From assembly GCA_018806915.1 (NCBI GenBank), contig JAGKQI010000043.1, forward strand, positions 682,001 to 746,000: DNA of 64,000 nucleotides, given 5' to 3'. Position 1 is the stretch's first letter; each line of letters opens with the position of its first letter. Origin of the DNA: Phytophthora colocasiae. Its lineage: Eukaryota; Oomycota; Peronosporomycetes; Peronosporales; Peronosporaceae. The notes under the pieces were generated by a model that had not been told where the DNA came from, searched no databases, and saw only the letters and a list, made by a program, of their open reading frames with translations. Made by a program: the position numbers and the translations under genes. Positions 34,801-46,290 of this stretch are shown one piece after another.

Positions 34801-36119
34801 TACTGCGGCAGTGAAGACAGCGACGGCGTTAATAAAGCTGACGGTGTTGACGGGACTTGTGGGCGCGGCGGTCCCTGCTGCAAGCGCTTGGACTGCGGCG
34901 GCTCATCACTGCCGGAACCGTCAGAACTATGCGTCACTCGGAGTCCGGTCACCCGGAGTCGCATGATCAGTCGTCGTCCTTGTAGGTCAGCATCCTTGTC
35001 AGGTAATACACGGTCTGCTTCGTTCTTGCCAGTTGTGTCTTCTTGCTTCATGCTGTCTGGGAGTCGGCAAACTTGTAACCTGGCGGTCACTGTGGCCCAC
35101 TCAACCAATTCCACTGCGAGTCGACTCTGAAGTTCGGACGCCACACTGCGTACTTGAGACCCAACGACGGCTGACGCCTGCGTCTGAGACCAGGTTGGGA
35201 GGAGGTTCTGGAATTCGAAACCTGCCTCGTACAACATTGTCTGAAGAACAGCCACACACTCCGGTGCTGTCAACGTGCTCATTGGAATCTCAACATAAGA
35301 TAGGTCTTGGATCCAACCAAAACCATGACGCCTCACGTGAAACTCTGAGATCCACATATCCTCAGGGAAGACGGAAGAACATCGCCATTTGATGTAGTCG
35401 CCGGTCGCTGCAGCAGCCTTCTGGAAAGCATCAGCACTAGGCTTCATCGTCGGCCACATATACTCGACGCTCGGCGGGACGACCTTGCTTGTGTCCATAT
35501 CTCTCCAACGGCGGAACTCACGGCGCACATACCTCAGAGCTCGTTCCCCGTCAAGCGAATCAGCCCTCCCAGACTCATCAGACGGTGTCTTCAGAGACTC
35601 TTCAGACTTGATCGCCATGTCATCAGACATAGGTGCGTCTTCAGACTTTGGGAACCGTGGAGCATGTTCTTCAGAGAGTCCGGGTTCTGGTTTCACTTCA
35701 TCCACGGACTGGCCGGAAGTTGCCGAATCTGAACACAGATCGATCACTTCCGGGGACTCAACCATATCGGCGCCTCCCTCAGACGCCTCATCACCACCCT
35801 CGCGAGCAGTGATCGCCTCGTCACCAGAAGCTTCGACTTCTGACGGGCCTTCAGAACCTTGTTCACCAGGGACAGCAGGTGTCTCTTGAGCTTCTGGTTC
35901 CTCAGCAGGCTGGTCTTCGACCGCCGGTTCTGGGACGCTCACATTCTCAGCTGCCTTCTTCTCCCGTGCAGCTTTCCTCTTCTCGCGGGCCGCCTTCTGG
36001 ATAGCATCCAAGTCTGGTTGCTCTTCAGGCGACAAACCTTGCAGACGCTTGGATTGACGTGTCGGAATACTCCGACCACGACCACGGCGTCCTCCTCTCG
36101 TAGATCCTGGCGTAGCCAT
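31875..36119 (-). pseudogene. gag: Element B gag
   Basis: ATG at 36119. The first frame is open for over 1,000 codons, to about 33035. It shows the full N-terminal part of Gag that is broken in A: Gly/Arg-rich start, VIDLC SUMO-interaction-like motif, many Lys-x-Glu tripeptides, folded domain (TGDYIKWRCSSVFPEDMW), Ser-rich hinge, long Glu/Arg coiled coil, Arg-rich region and GEVVNLT. A one-base loss near 33035 interrupts it at the capsid start. Capsid continues in another frame from about 33003 (WFNQLPKSVSRDWKEL). A further shift near 32200 precedes two C-x2-C-x4-H-x4-C zinc knuckles, and the protein ends at the TAA at 31877-31875. It is longer than typical Gypsy Gag, with the extra length N-terminal. 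Confidence 0.85.
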
Positions 36120-36194
36120 CTTGAATATAGACGCTTGACAGGAAACTTTCTCTTCTTGTACTCTCAAATCCGGTGATATCACGATTCCAAAAAT

Positions 36195-36210
36195 CCGGGC
36201 ACGCGCACCA
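36195..36210 (-). other. Element B primer binding site
   Basis: On the minus strand TGGTGCGCGTGCCCGG follows the 5' LTR after two bases, identical to element A, so both use the same tRNA primer. Confidence 0.8.
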
Positions 36211-36212
36211 GT

Positions 36213-37889
36213 TGTCGCGAAGTCGGTGAAACTTTGGTCGCGGAGCAGGGGGCGTATAGTGAACCCTAGTTATACGACTACTGAAAAGGGTTTTTCAGAT
36301 CCGTACAACGGTAGGTTGGCGTGTGGTACCTTGCGGTATCCTCGTGGGTTCGTTGTCTTCGGAAATATGACCCTCGCCGGAGTCTGAGAATGTGTTGTGA
36401 AGAGAAGTTGGGGTTCTCTTGGAGTCTGGTGTCGGTATTCAGGAAATCCTTCCAGGAGCGTTCGGGAGTCGGAATCTCTGGGAACCAAGGTGGTTTCCAG
36501 GAAGTCGGCGGTCGAAAAGGGGTTAATGTACCAGAGAAAGTCTGAAATCGGTGTCTGAATATCACAGATCCAGAACCGAGATACCTGACTTTCAGAGATA
36601 AACAACCAATATACAGAGTTCGAAAATATACAAATATATACAGCCGTTCTTATTCTTTCTAGGCCCTTGAACGGTGGGCTAACACTCCAGGTCAACTAGG
36701 GACTCGTTACCAGACACCTGGTCTGTCTGGTATCCCTTTACGTTCGCACACCACCCTCTAGTATAGAGGGAAAATATAAGCCAATACAATCGGTTATATA
36801 TAACAGTCTACCTTGCACTCTGAAAACGACTGTCTAGTTTCCAGAGCCTGTCCAAACGAGCAATATGAAATGGGCTACCGCTAGAGACAAAACAAACGAC
36901 CCAACTAGGATATGGAATAGGCGGGTCCTTTCAGGTCTCTACGTTACCTGATCTCCACCTAAGGGGATTGAATTTGGTGGAGATCACACGACGTACGTGA
37001 TGACGCAGTGGCTTGAATACCTCTCAAGCGGACTTGTGCAGTAGCAAGCAAATTGAACTCTGTTTATCGTTTATCTTCCTCATAACTATCATATATCTCT
37101 GGTAACTCTCTCCTTCTTGTCGTCTTTTGCGTCCTTCATGCAGTCAGTCTTCATATCTCAGGTACTCTTGGTCTTTGTATACATCTGGTACTTTGACTTG
37201 GTCTCAGTATGCAGTCTGTGCAGCCGATCTCGATGGGTTGACAGGTAGAGACGTCATTACGGGGGATGTGCAGGTCAGTAATCACTTGAATGCGTGACTT
37301 GAACTTGGGTTCACTTGGTTTCAGTATGGTCTTGAATCTTCGGTGGTTTCAGAGTCTGGTATCCTGGTTTTCAGAGTCTGATATCACTTGGTTTTTCAGA
37401 GTCTTGGTCACTCAGAGTTAGAGATACCAGAGTCTTGAATACGAAACCAGAATACGGAGCACTAATGCTTCAACGTACATGAAGATCTTGAGGGTTGCGC
37501 GGGTGCGCGGCGTCCGGCGCGCGATACTTGGTCTCTGCGGGTATATATTGTGAATCCTTGAACCATCCATCGTCGCGCTGGACGGTAACGGGATGAGGTC
37601 TCTCAGAGATACGTTCTTCTGAGAGACTTTCCGCCAGAACTTAGGCACTCATCGTCGGGGAAAGTCCGGTGACCAGACGGAGTGTAGTCGACCTTCAGAG
37701 TTGTGCACACTCTGAAGTACACTTCTGGTCCTTTGGGCCCCTTTACAGTCAGGCGAAGGTTTATCCACAATCTTCCACAGATGTCGCACGCGTCCCAAAG
37801 TCCCTTTCGCTTATAACCCATAGTATAACCAATCACATCGTAACGTAATATCCACCTGTCGCTCGAAAATCGGAATTAACATCATGTCA
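36213..37889 (-). repeat. Element B 5' LTR
   Basis: 1677 bp with TGACATGATG...CTTCGCGACA ends on the minus strand. Unlike its partner, it is uninterrupted and shows the empty A insertion site near 37311. A degenerate CAGAGTCTG repeat lies at about 37315-37440. Confidence 0.95.
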
Positions 37890-37893
37890 AGGG
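37890..37893. other. Target-site duplication of element B, right copy (AGGG)
   Basis: Right partner of 9589-9592. Removing 9593-37893 restores the array unit exactly. Confidence 0.9.
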
Positions 37894-38453
37894 TTTCAGA
37901 CTCCAAGTCCCAGAGTCCAAGGTGTCTCGCGTACTGGTCCAAGATCCAGAGTCAGCAGTCATCTCCCAAACGGCCGTTCAAGTCAAACCTCAAGAATCTG
38001 CAGCGTCGCCCCTCTGGGCACAAGCCTATCGAAGATTCTGTGCTCTCGGCGAATGCCATCACCAAGGTAGCCAAGTCTGAGGTACACAAGAGACTTCCTG
38101 GCGAAGTGGTCTGGAAAGAAGTGCGTCCTGACCTTTGCCAAGCTTTGCTTTCCGGGGTCAAATACGACAAGGTCATGGAGTGGTTGGGGTCAGATAAAGA
38201 GGCTCATAATCTTTTCAGCAGTCCCGTTCTCGTCCAGATGCTGGCAAGCGTGATATACTTTCGCCACTTGGACTCCACTCCTTGGACAAAGTACGTACCC
38301 GAGGTTTACTTCCAGATGGCAGACGAAGTGGTGGACCGACACATCTTGGCTGGTACTGAGCCTGCAGCTTGGGGAGCTCTGGACGGTCACGTTAATTATC
38401 CTGAAAGTGACCCTGTTACACGGCGCCACATTATTCTCACACGTCACATGTAG
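37894..38453 (+). pseudogene. Array unit aORF fragment split by element B
   Basis: The 3' portion of the unit whose first 106 bases are at 9487-9592. The conserved EVRPDLCQALLSGV to VNYPESDP block is intact. The 66-bp deletion changes the terminal residues, and the frame stops at 38451-38453. Confidence 0.6.
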
Positions 38454-38716
38454 CCATATAGGGGCAGTTGGCTAATAGCCACACATTGCATATTTGATTA
38501 GGATTTAGTATGTTAGATACTAAATCCGTTACATTTAGGATTAGGACAATAAAAGTCAATAAAAATCAGTTTGCATTTTACATAGTTAGTGTTAGCCCTT
38601 TATTATTGAGACAATGACTCTGTGAGTCCCGTATTTAGTGGATTACTCCGTTCTTGTATAGAACCAAAGGCTAGTGCCTTGCGAGCAGGACTCTACGAGT
38701 CTAGTAAACTTTCTCT

Positions 38717-39057
38717 GTGCGGTGCACACTTACGCAGCCCCGCTGCAAACGCACCCGTCAGGCTGCTGAGGAAGCTCTGAAGTCTCCCAAAGTTCTGGAC
38801 CTGACTCGTTCTGATGTAAGGGTTTCAGACTCCAAGTCCCAGAGTCCAAGGTGTCTCGCGTACTGGTCCAAGATCCAGAGTCAGCAGTCATCTCCCAAAC
38901 GGCCGTTCAAGTCAAACCTCAAGAATCTGCAGCGTCGCCCCTCTGGGCACAAGCCTATCGAAGATTCTGTGCTCTCGGCGAATGCCATCACCAAGGTAGC
39001 CAAGTCTGAGGTACACAAGAGACTTCCTGGCGAAGTGGTCTGGAAAGAAGTGCGTCC
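38717..39057 (+). pseudogene. Array unit aORF fragment truncated by element C
   Basis: The unit frame is intact up to KEVRP and is then cut by the 3' LTR of element C at 39058. The open frame running on to 39256 is LTR sequence. Confidence 0.6.
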
Positions 39058-39429
39058 TGTACACAGGCGTGAGGGCTTGAACGTCCTTGGCGGGGACTTC
39101 GGAGGTTGGACTTGCGTGGGTATTCCTGTACACTCCTGGTTGGGGGGATCTTGGTCTTGGACTCGAAGATCTTGTGGATCCTTAGATCCGGGGTTGCCTT
39201 GGTGGGTGTGGGGTCCCTTTCCTTTCCTTTACTGTCTTGCTTGCCGCCTCCTGTAGCAGTTGATCTTGAGGGTGTTGAGAGGTCGAGGGATCCTACGGTT
39301 AAGCAATCAACACCGTTGGATCCGGGGTCTTCACTAGCGTAAGGTAAGCCGGCCAAATCGGGAATCCGGTCTTAGCTGTAGCTAGGTGTGCGAAGAAACT
39401 TGCAGGAAGACTAAGGGGAGGCCAATACA
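39058..39429 (-). repeat. Element C 3' LTR
   Basis: 372 bp. On the minus strand it begins TGTATTGGCC and ends CCTGTGTACA, a TG...CA pair. One end abuts the array exactly at the break in unit homology, and the other abuts a purine-rich tract. No second copy is in the window, so the inner boundary rests on the tract. Confidence 0.7.
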
Positions 39430-39444
39430 CTATCCTCTTCCCTT
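39430..39444 (-). other. Element C polypurine tract
   Basis: On the minus strand AAGGGAAGAGGATAG immediately precedes the LTR start TGTATTGG. Confidence 0.7.
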
Positions 39445-39605
39445 GTCTTAAGTCCTGAAGAAAACCACTTGCGCACTAGAAGGTAAATTCGACTCTCTGA
39501 TTTATGCTTATCCAGTTTCTCATCCTGTACCCTATCTTTCCCATCGCAAATCTCTATCTTGAGTCATGCTGGCTCTCCGGTAACTGCTTCACCTCGTTGA
39601 TGTCT

Positions 39606-39960
39606 TGGATCGTGAGGATCCGAGCCTGGATCTTGGGATCTTGGATCTTGAGGATCCCGGATCCTGAGTCTCGGATCCCGGATCTTGGGATCTTGGATCT
39701 TGAGGATCCGGCTTCAGGATCCGAGGATCTTGGATCCGAAGGCTTTGGATCACGGGGATCCGACGACTGGATCAGAGGATCTTGGGTCTGAAGGATCCGC
39801 ACTTAGGACCGCCGGATCCGCACTTAGGACTGCCGGATCCGCACTTAGGACTGCCGGATCCGCACTTAGGACTGTGGGATCCGAACTTAGGTCAGCCAGG
39901 CCAAGTGGATCCCAACTTAGGGTCCGCCCTAGAGTAGGTACCCAGTTCCCGGGATCTGTC
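39606..39960. repeat. GGATC-rich degenerate minisatellite upstream of the C antisense ORF
   Basis: I count 26 GGATC words on the plus strand within 39601-39960. Part of it, 39791-39895, is a regular repeat of about 22 bp with unit GGATCCGCACTTAGGACTGCC (five copies). It lies between the 3' LTR and the start of the antisense gene. Open frames across it are by-products. Confidence 0.9.
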
Positions 39961-40148
39961 CTTATCGTAGCACCATGTCGCATGTCACCCATCATCGTGG
40001 TCATTCCGCGTCATATCCGGCTTGATTTGAATCCACTTCACCACAATCGCCCCTGGGACGAGGTTGTTGCCGCACGACGGCATCACGTCGTTCCCATACA
40101 AATTCTCAGTCCGATCCACCACTTCTTCAAATCATCACTTCAGCGAAA

Positions 40149-43100
40149 ATGGATCGGTCCGCCGACGCCAGTTCTTCCGCGTACACCACGGTGTTCTTCG
40201 GCCAAGATCGTTCTGCGACCCAGCTCCCTTGCCCTCATTGTGACCAAGCCCCTTCCGACCCCGCTGCGGCTACGACCCCCACGGTTCCAGATCTGGATCC
40301 AGTGTATGATGCCATTGCCTCGCTCCAGTCACTCGCTGCTGGGTATACCGAGATGCAGGACAGCTACCAACAAGTGCTCCATGATCTGACCGCAGCGCGC
40401 CGGCATAATGAAGAACTCCACAACATACTGCAACCCCGCCTGAACGTTGCCCAAGCCTTCATTGATTCCACGCAGCGCCGGTATGATGTATCCCAAGCTG
40501 CTCTCCGATTAGCGAAACAAAAAGAAGCGGAAGCGGGTGCAGGATCTGGATCGGCTCAAGGATCGCTTGCGCGAATTAGACACTCTCAAGGTCCGGTATT
40601 CCGATCTGGAGGTATCTTCGGCATAAGCCTACGCCGTTTTGCAAGATTATACGGTGGGGCTCGAGCAGCAGATTGCTGGGGAAGATGTCTCAGTGGAGAA
40701 TCCTTCGGTAGTCCGATTGGTCCAAGATCTCGAGGATCAGCGCGAAGAGTCCTCGGAGCTATTGGAGCGTGCGACCGATCTGGAAACTCGGCTGCGGGCG
40801 GTGGAGGCCGCACGAGATGCGGCTGAGCTCGAACGCAATCGTACCAGCGTCCAGCTCGCAGAGTCCACTATCCGTTGCGATCAACAGGCGCATAAGATCG
40901 AAGACCTCCGGGCCCACCGGGATCGGTTGCGCGAATCGCTCAAGCATCTCTCCCAGCCGAACCTCACCAAGACTGTCGAAACGCTCAAGCTGGAGCTTCA
41001 TGTCCGGAAGGAGAGGATCACTGAGTTGGAAGGGCTTCTCGCCAAGTCAGAGCGTAGACGTGAAGATCTTCACCGGGTATATGCACATACCCTTCAGAAG
41101 CTTGACCGAGCCCAAGAGGACCTTGTGCGCTTCGAAACGGAGAACCTTAACGCCCGGGAAGAGATGGAACGTCAGCAGAGACGGGCTGAGAACAACGCGC
41201 TCAAGCGTCTGACCGCTGAAAAACGTCTCAAAAGGGCTGAGGAGGATCTGCTGGAAGCGAATGACCGACGGGATCGTGCGGATCAAGCCAGAGAGAGGGC
41301 CAAACGCGAACGCGACAGGATCCGGAGCCAGACGTCGGAACAGAGGAAGACGAGTGCGGATCTCGATCGGATCCGCCTCGAGCGTGACGAGGCTACGCGG
41401 AAGTCCGCCGCGGTCTCCAGGGAATTGGATCGCGTGTCCGACGAGCGAGATCACGCTCTTCGTGTGCGAGATCAGGCGACCCAAGCTCTGGACGAGGCCA
41501 CACAGAAAGTTTCCACCGTAACTCTTGAGCGAGATCAAGCGAGACAAGTCTTCGCCGGGAAGGACCAGATCATTCGGGATCAAGGGGTCGAGATCCAGCG
41601 CCTCAAGGGGGAATCCGAGCAGTTGGCGGCGTCGTTGGCGCAAGCATCGGTCGACCAAGAACATCTTAAGCGTCTCCGCGGAAGGCATCAAGACCTCAAG
41701 ACGAAGCATAACGCACTCAGACAGGAGCATACTGCCCTGGAGGAAGAGCACCGTAGCGTCATTGACGAGCGTACCGCAGCTCTTCGCAATCTGGCGTCGA
41801 TCGCCTCTATGGCGATGCGCAGCTCGTCGAATGCGCCGAGCGTACAGTCGGAGACGTCTACTGCCAAAGAGTCTTCTTCTTCCAAACGTCGGCACAGCGA
41901 CGTTTCTTCTTCAACAGAAGAACCCCCGCCTAAGGTCCCACGCCGCACTAGCACTGCGAAGTCCTCCAACGTCACGTCCCAGCCTACGCCTACTCCCGTC
42001 CACACGGAGGGGAACGAAACGGAGAAACATCCGGATTTTGATTTTGGGGACGCAAGGGAAAAGTGTTCGGGGCAGGATCCAGACTCCGCCGATTCCGAAC
42101 CTGGAGCAACTCCAAGCCAGCCAACCGAAGAGCCTCCTTCAAGTGAGAAAGCCAAGGTCCCTGATCTAGCAGTTCCTAAGGACCCCGCTATCGAAAACCG
42201 CAAGAAGCCGCAAGATTCCGGCGAGGGGAATTCGTCCGGATCAGCCGTACAAGATGACCGAGAAGCCAGCTCAGATGGGTAGTCGGAGGGATCTGAGGAC
42301 GAGCAGATACGGGCCGCCAAGTCGCGCTCCCGGTCAGAATTACGTCGGCGTTCATCCGGGGAGGGATCAGCGTCCGCTCCTATCGAGATCGGCGATGCTT
42401 CCACTGTTCAGCCCGATAACGGGTCCAGCCGTTCGTCACCTACGTCCTCAGTAGCTCCTGAGACGGGCTCTCGGGGAAACGTAGAAGACCTGCAGTTTGA
42501 AGCTTTTGGTCCGCTGACGGAGTTCGTTCCTGCCGCCCGAGATCCGCCTAATGGCTTCCGAAGAAGTGGCCCCTTGGATCGCGAACGAAGTTAGCCAGCT
42601 GAGTCTCCGAACGCTTTCCGCCAGTGGTTTGACCGCTTGTCGTCGTCCTGGGTGGTTGTTCCCGCTCCGTATCGGCCGTGGTGCGTTGGATCGGGTCAGT
42701 TACGCCCCTGAGCTCATCTCCCAGGCCCATATTATTCAGCTGTACGCGACGGAGCCGTGGTAAGATCTCCAGTCTCAAGCCCCGCCCCCTTTCACCTTCC
42801 AGGAGGATCTGTCGCCTCAACTTGCGGAGATCTTGAGTTGGTACGACGCGTTTGAGTCTGCCAATCTCCAAGCGATTTGGGAGTCCATGCATTCATTCCC
42901 TATCTCCACTGAGCTACGCCAGGCGGATAGCTGGTTCGCAGGCTTCTATCGCCGCAGGAAGAATCGTGGATCTCACGCGCGGGATAATTACCGCAAGCTG
43001 CAGAACAAGATATTTGAGAGGATGCGCTTAACCGGGTGTTGTGACTTGGATCTCTGGTTGGACCCACACTTCATTCACTTCCCACTGCCTTTGGAAGATA

Positions 43101-43369
43101 CCACCTGGTACCCGGGAACTGAAGCTGTCGCCGCTGGAGCGGATCCTCCGCAAAACCTTATTGCTGCTATGAAGACTGTGATCGTCAGGATCCTTGGCGT
43201 ACCCACTATCGTTCCGGATCTTCCCATCCCAGCCTCGGTGCCAGTCGCCTCTCCATGTTCGTCCGCTCACTGCCGGGATTCGATCCCGACGCCGCCAGAT
43301 CCCAAACTCTGTAAGCTGCGTTACTTAACCCCATATATTTTTCTCGTCCATTCTGGCTTTTTCACTTAG
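40149..43369 (+). pseudogene. Element C antisense accessory ORF, several breaks
   Basis: ATG at 40149 (MDRSADASS). The N-terminal part contains CPHCDQAP, then a helical region. After a frame change near 40538 and a TAA near 40626, a very long Glu/Arg/Leu coiled coil runs to about 41800. A Ser-rich basic patch (SSSSKRRHSD), a Pro/Ser/Glu-rich acidic region and an in-frame TAG at 42280-42282 follow. Beyond it, an RS-rich stretch and then a segment with FQEDLSPQLAEI and NLQAIWESMH in 42790-43369 resemble REDLCPLVQADI and HAQALWERTHW of the element A antisense protein, at the same relative position. With the same placement and orientation, I take the two as distant homologues. No catalytic motif is recognisable. 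Confidence 0.7.
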
Positions 43370-43429
43370 GATCCGCACACTCTAACTTCAGTCCTCCAAG
43401 AAACGATAGTGAGGCCCATTGTCAGAAGA

Positions 43430-43660
43430 CCCAAGGATCCGACTTCAGAACCCAAGGATCCAACTTCAAAACCCAAGGATCCGACTTCAGAACCCAAGGA
43501 TCCAACTCGGAGATCCGAGGATCCCGCCTTAGGACCCAAGGATCCAACTTCAAAAACCCGAGGATCCCGCCTTAGGACCTAAGGATCCAACTTCAAAACC
43601 CGAGGATCCGACTTCAGAACCCAAGGATTCAACTTGGAGATCCGAGGATCCCGCCTGAGA
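43430..43660. repeat. GGATCC minisatellite between the antisense ORF and pol (element C)
   Basis: Tandem copies of about 21-23 bp, consensus ACCCAAGGATCCGACTTCAGA, with variants GAGGATCCCGCCTTAGG. It fills the gap between the convergent ends of the accessory ORF and pol. 43661-43879 shows no gene. Confidence 0.9.
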
Positions 43661-43879
43661 TCTGAGTAAGTGATCGGGCATCGACCTAGCTGCCATCCGA
43701 TCCCCATTTAGAGGTCACCCTTCTTTTCTTCAAATGTAAATACACAGTGCGTCCACTCGCAGTAGGCTGCCAGTCTTCTTCCACGTTGGCGAGCGCCCTC
43801 ACCAATGAAAGATCCACCACCTCGGCTACTCCTCCTCATGTGACTGCATCGCTTGGAATCGGTTCATTTTGCTCCGTTC

Positions 43880-45919
43880 TTAGAGAAACTCATGCAGTAA
43901 CGCGCCGCAGTTCAGGTCTGCTTCATCTACCCAGGTAGGATCCTCGTACCCCTTCCATAAAACTTGGAATTCTCGTCGGATCCGGCCATACCGAGTGGGT
44001 CGCCCGGTCCGGACGTCCGTGATCCGCTCGACTTCAAACTCGCCGTCTTCCAGATCACGCTCCCAGCTGTCCTCCGGTAACAAGGCTTCGTCGAAGTCTA
44101 AGCGATCCGTTTCGTCCACCGTCAACTGGATCTTCGGTCGGTCTGGGAACGTCCTGACCGGCTTCAACTTGGAGATGTGCACCACCGGAAACAAGTGGTA
44201 GTCTGTACCAACGATTTCCAAGCGAGCTGCATACTCGTTTGTCATCTCCGCCACACGGAACGGTCCATGCCACAGGTGAGCCAGTTTCTTGGCGTATCCC
44301 TCCTTAACTCTGTCTAAGAACAGCCACACTTGGGATCCGACCTCGATGGAGTGTTGAGTCGCCGTCTCGTTCTGCCGGTCGGCACGATCCGAGATCGTCT
44401 GCTTCAGGCGGTCATTCACCTCAGCTCTGGCCAGTTGATAGTGTCGTTGGAACCGATACCTCCAACGTCGTGGATCTATATCCCGGCGTCCAGTATTCCC
44501 CACGGATAGCGTTGCCTCCAGAGTGGTCTTGGGATCCCAGCCATGGGCGAGGTAAAACGGCGTGTCGCCCCTAGTTCGATCTTGCGCAGTGTTCAAGGCG
44601 AAGGTCAAGCGTTCGGCATACTCGTCCCAATCGCGCTGGTCGGGATCTTGGACGTACATCTTGATTGCTCGAGTAATCGTCTGCACCATCCGCTCAGCCG
44701 TGCCGTTCGACTGTGGTCGATAAGCCATAGTGGCTCTCTGGCGCTGGCCTAAGATCCGGTTGAAAGCACGAAAGAAGTCGGACATGCATCCGGGTTCTCG
44801 GTCGTGCCGGATCACCAGGCTGGTGCCGAAACGACGAAACACACAGATCTCATAGGGCTCCGCCACAGCTTGTGCTGTTCGCGAGTTATTAGCATTGACG
44901 ATCACGTAGCCAGTAAAGAGGTCCACCCATACTAGAAGTTCGGTGTTCCCGTTCTTGGATCTTGGTAGCGAGGGTATATGATCCATGACGATCACCTGAA
45001 ACGGGTAGGTGGCTTGAATGTTGCCTGGCAACACTCCACGGATAGTAGGTCGCCCCTTGCCCGTCTCACAATCCACGCATTCTCCGACAAACTGTTGCAC
45101 GGATCTGAAAAGTCCTCTCCAGTAGAAGTGGTCCTTGATCCTCTGGTACGTACGGCCGATCCCTTGATGTCCTCCTTCTAGACTGCTATGATAATGATGC
45201 AGCAGGTCCGCCTGGAGCGTCTCCGGTATAACCAGTCGTAACAATCCATCTCGATCGGCTTCGGCCCTTCGTGACGGCGTGCAATAGAACAACAACTCAT
45301 CCTCGTCCAACTCGAAATTGTCTGCTAGCAGACGGCACGTCTTGGCTTCGGCCGCAGTCAGACCCGTCAGCTGTCCCCGTAGGAACGACTTCAGGTTGAA
45401 GATCCATGTTTCTTCGTCTTGGGCTTGTCGGATCCGGTCGATCCTCAGCCGTTGCCCGGACTCCTCGTCGAGTACTCGGGGTCGCGCCTCTCTGGCTTGT
45501 CTTCGAGTAGCCACTGTATTGATCCGTGGTGTCGGTTTCTCGGATCCCGAGGTCAGAATCTCATCCAACCGATTCAAAGTGACGAGATCCTCGTGGTCCG
45601 CCCCTTGGTCGACTGTAGCCCCGCTCTCTCGTTGCAATGCTGCACTGGCCAAGCTGTCGGCGCTTGCGTTCCACGTATGTAGCAGGTCGTGATCCGGCCA
45701 ATTCCGAAGCCGCATTAGCGCCTTCTGTCTCAGTAACGTAAGGGCCGGCGCCTTACAGTCGATCTCGCCGCGCATCTGGCGGATCACCAGATTCGAATCT
45801 CCGCAGATAACAAGTCGCCCCTTAGCCAGATCCTCGAGTAACTCGAAACATAATAGAAGTCCGTTGTACTCTGCTTCGTTGACCGTCAGGTTCTCTGCGT
45901 ACTTAGACGTCACTTCCAT
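43880..45919 (-). pseudogene. pol: Element C pol, end of second RNase H, integrase and chromodomain
   Basis: A 679-codon frame. It starts inside the second RNase H (VNEAEYNGL, ICGDSNLVI, NASADSLA). Integrase follows, with the HHCC finger (HHYHSSLEGGHQG ... CVDCETGK) and DDE residues in VIVMDHI, IRHDREPGCMS and NGTAERMVQT. The C terminus has a GPFRVAEM-type domain and a chromodomain (EFEVERITDVRTG, EFQVLWKGYEDPTW) that ends, like element A, in LNCGALLHEF. The frame is intact, but its upstream connection is broken near 45915. Confidence 0.88.
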
Positions 45920-46290
45920 TCGGGCAACTTCCAGACGATCGCACTGAAAGATCCTCCGTCACTTTTCACCCTGGCGGACCCGTCGAAACTAACCACCCAC
46001 AACTCTTCCTCCGACGCTACGGTCGGTACTGGCGTCTGGATCGCTCGGCGCGGCTTCTTCCTCGGGGCAATGTTCACTAGAGCTTGATCCACCTCGGATC
46101 TCGGGGTGATACTTGCGGCGAGGGATCCGAGGATCTCGTCCTCCCCTTTCGTACACTTCATGATCTCCAAGGCCCAAGGCGATAACAGCGCTGCCCATTG
46201 GCCCAATCTTCCTTGCAACTCAGTGGAGCGGAACAGCCACCCGAGGGTAGAGTGCCTGGTCAGGATCCGGATCCGTCGTCCAACCAGCAT
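45910..46290 (-). pseudogene. pol: Element C pol, start of second RNase H
   Basis: Contains VVSFDGSARV, the first catalytic Asp of the plant/archaeal-type RNase H, in the frame upstream of the integrase frame. It is separated from both neighbours by frame changes, near 46280 and 45915. Confidence 0.75.

Larger units (their letters stand above)
9593..37889 (-). mobile_element. Element B: internally deleted Ty3/Gypsy LTR retrotransposon, itself interrupted by element A
   Basis: B lies on the minus strand. Its 5' LTR is 36213-37889, followed by a primer site, gag, a -1 frameshift signal, protease and the first half of reverse transcriptase. At about 29670 the pol sequence is joined directly to the 5' end of an oppositely oriented accessory ORF. 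A polypurine tract and the 3' LTR follow. The 3' LTR is split by element A into 9593-10694 and 28381-28966. Without A, the element is about 10.6 kb. It lacks the catalytic second half of RT, RNase H and integrase, so it cannot be autonomous. Its LTRs differ by only 4 substitutions and one 10-bp indel by my alignment. Confidence 0.95.
37890..39057 (+). repeat. Tandem array, right block (continuation after element B)
   Basis: The unit cut at 9592 continues here exactly, after a 4-bp AGGG duplication. It runs to 38716, and one further unit starts at 38717 and is cut at 39057 by the 3' LTR of element C. Both units share private variants (ACTGGTCCAAG where other units read ACTCGTCGAAG, and GCCATCACC where others read GCCAGCACC), so they form a local subfamily. 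The first of the two lacks 66 bp of the LTR-like block, near 38427. Confidence 0.95.

Noticed and set aside
39504..40004. Plus- and minus-strand frames rich in DP/RI/GS repeats
   Set aside because: They are translations of the GGATC minisatellite in different frames, without start context or conserved domains.
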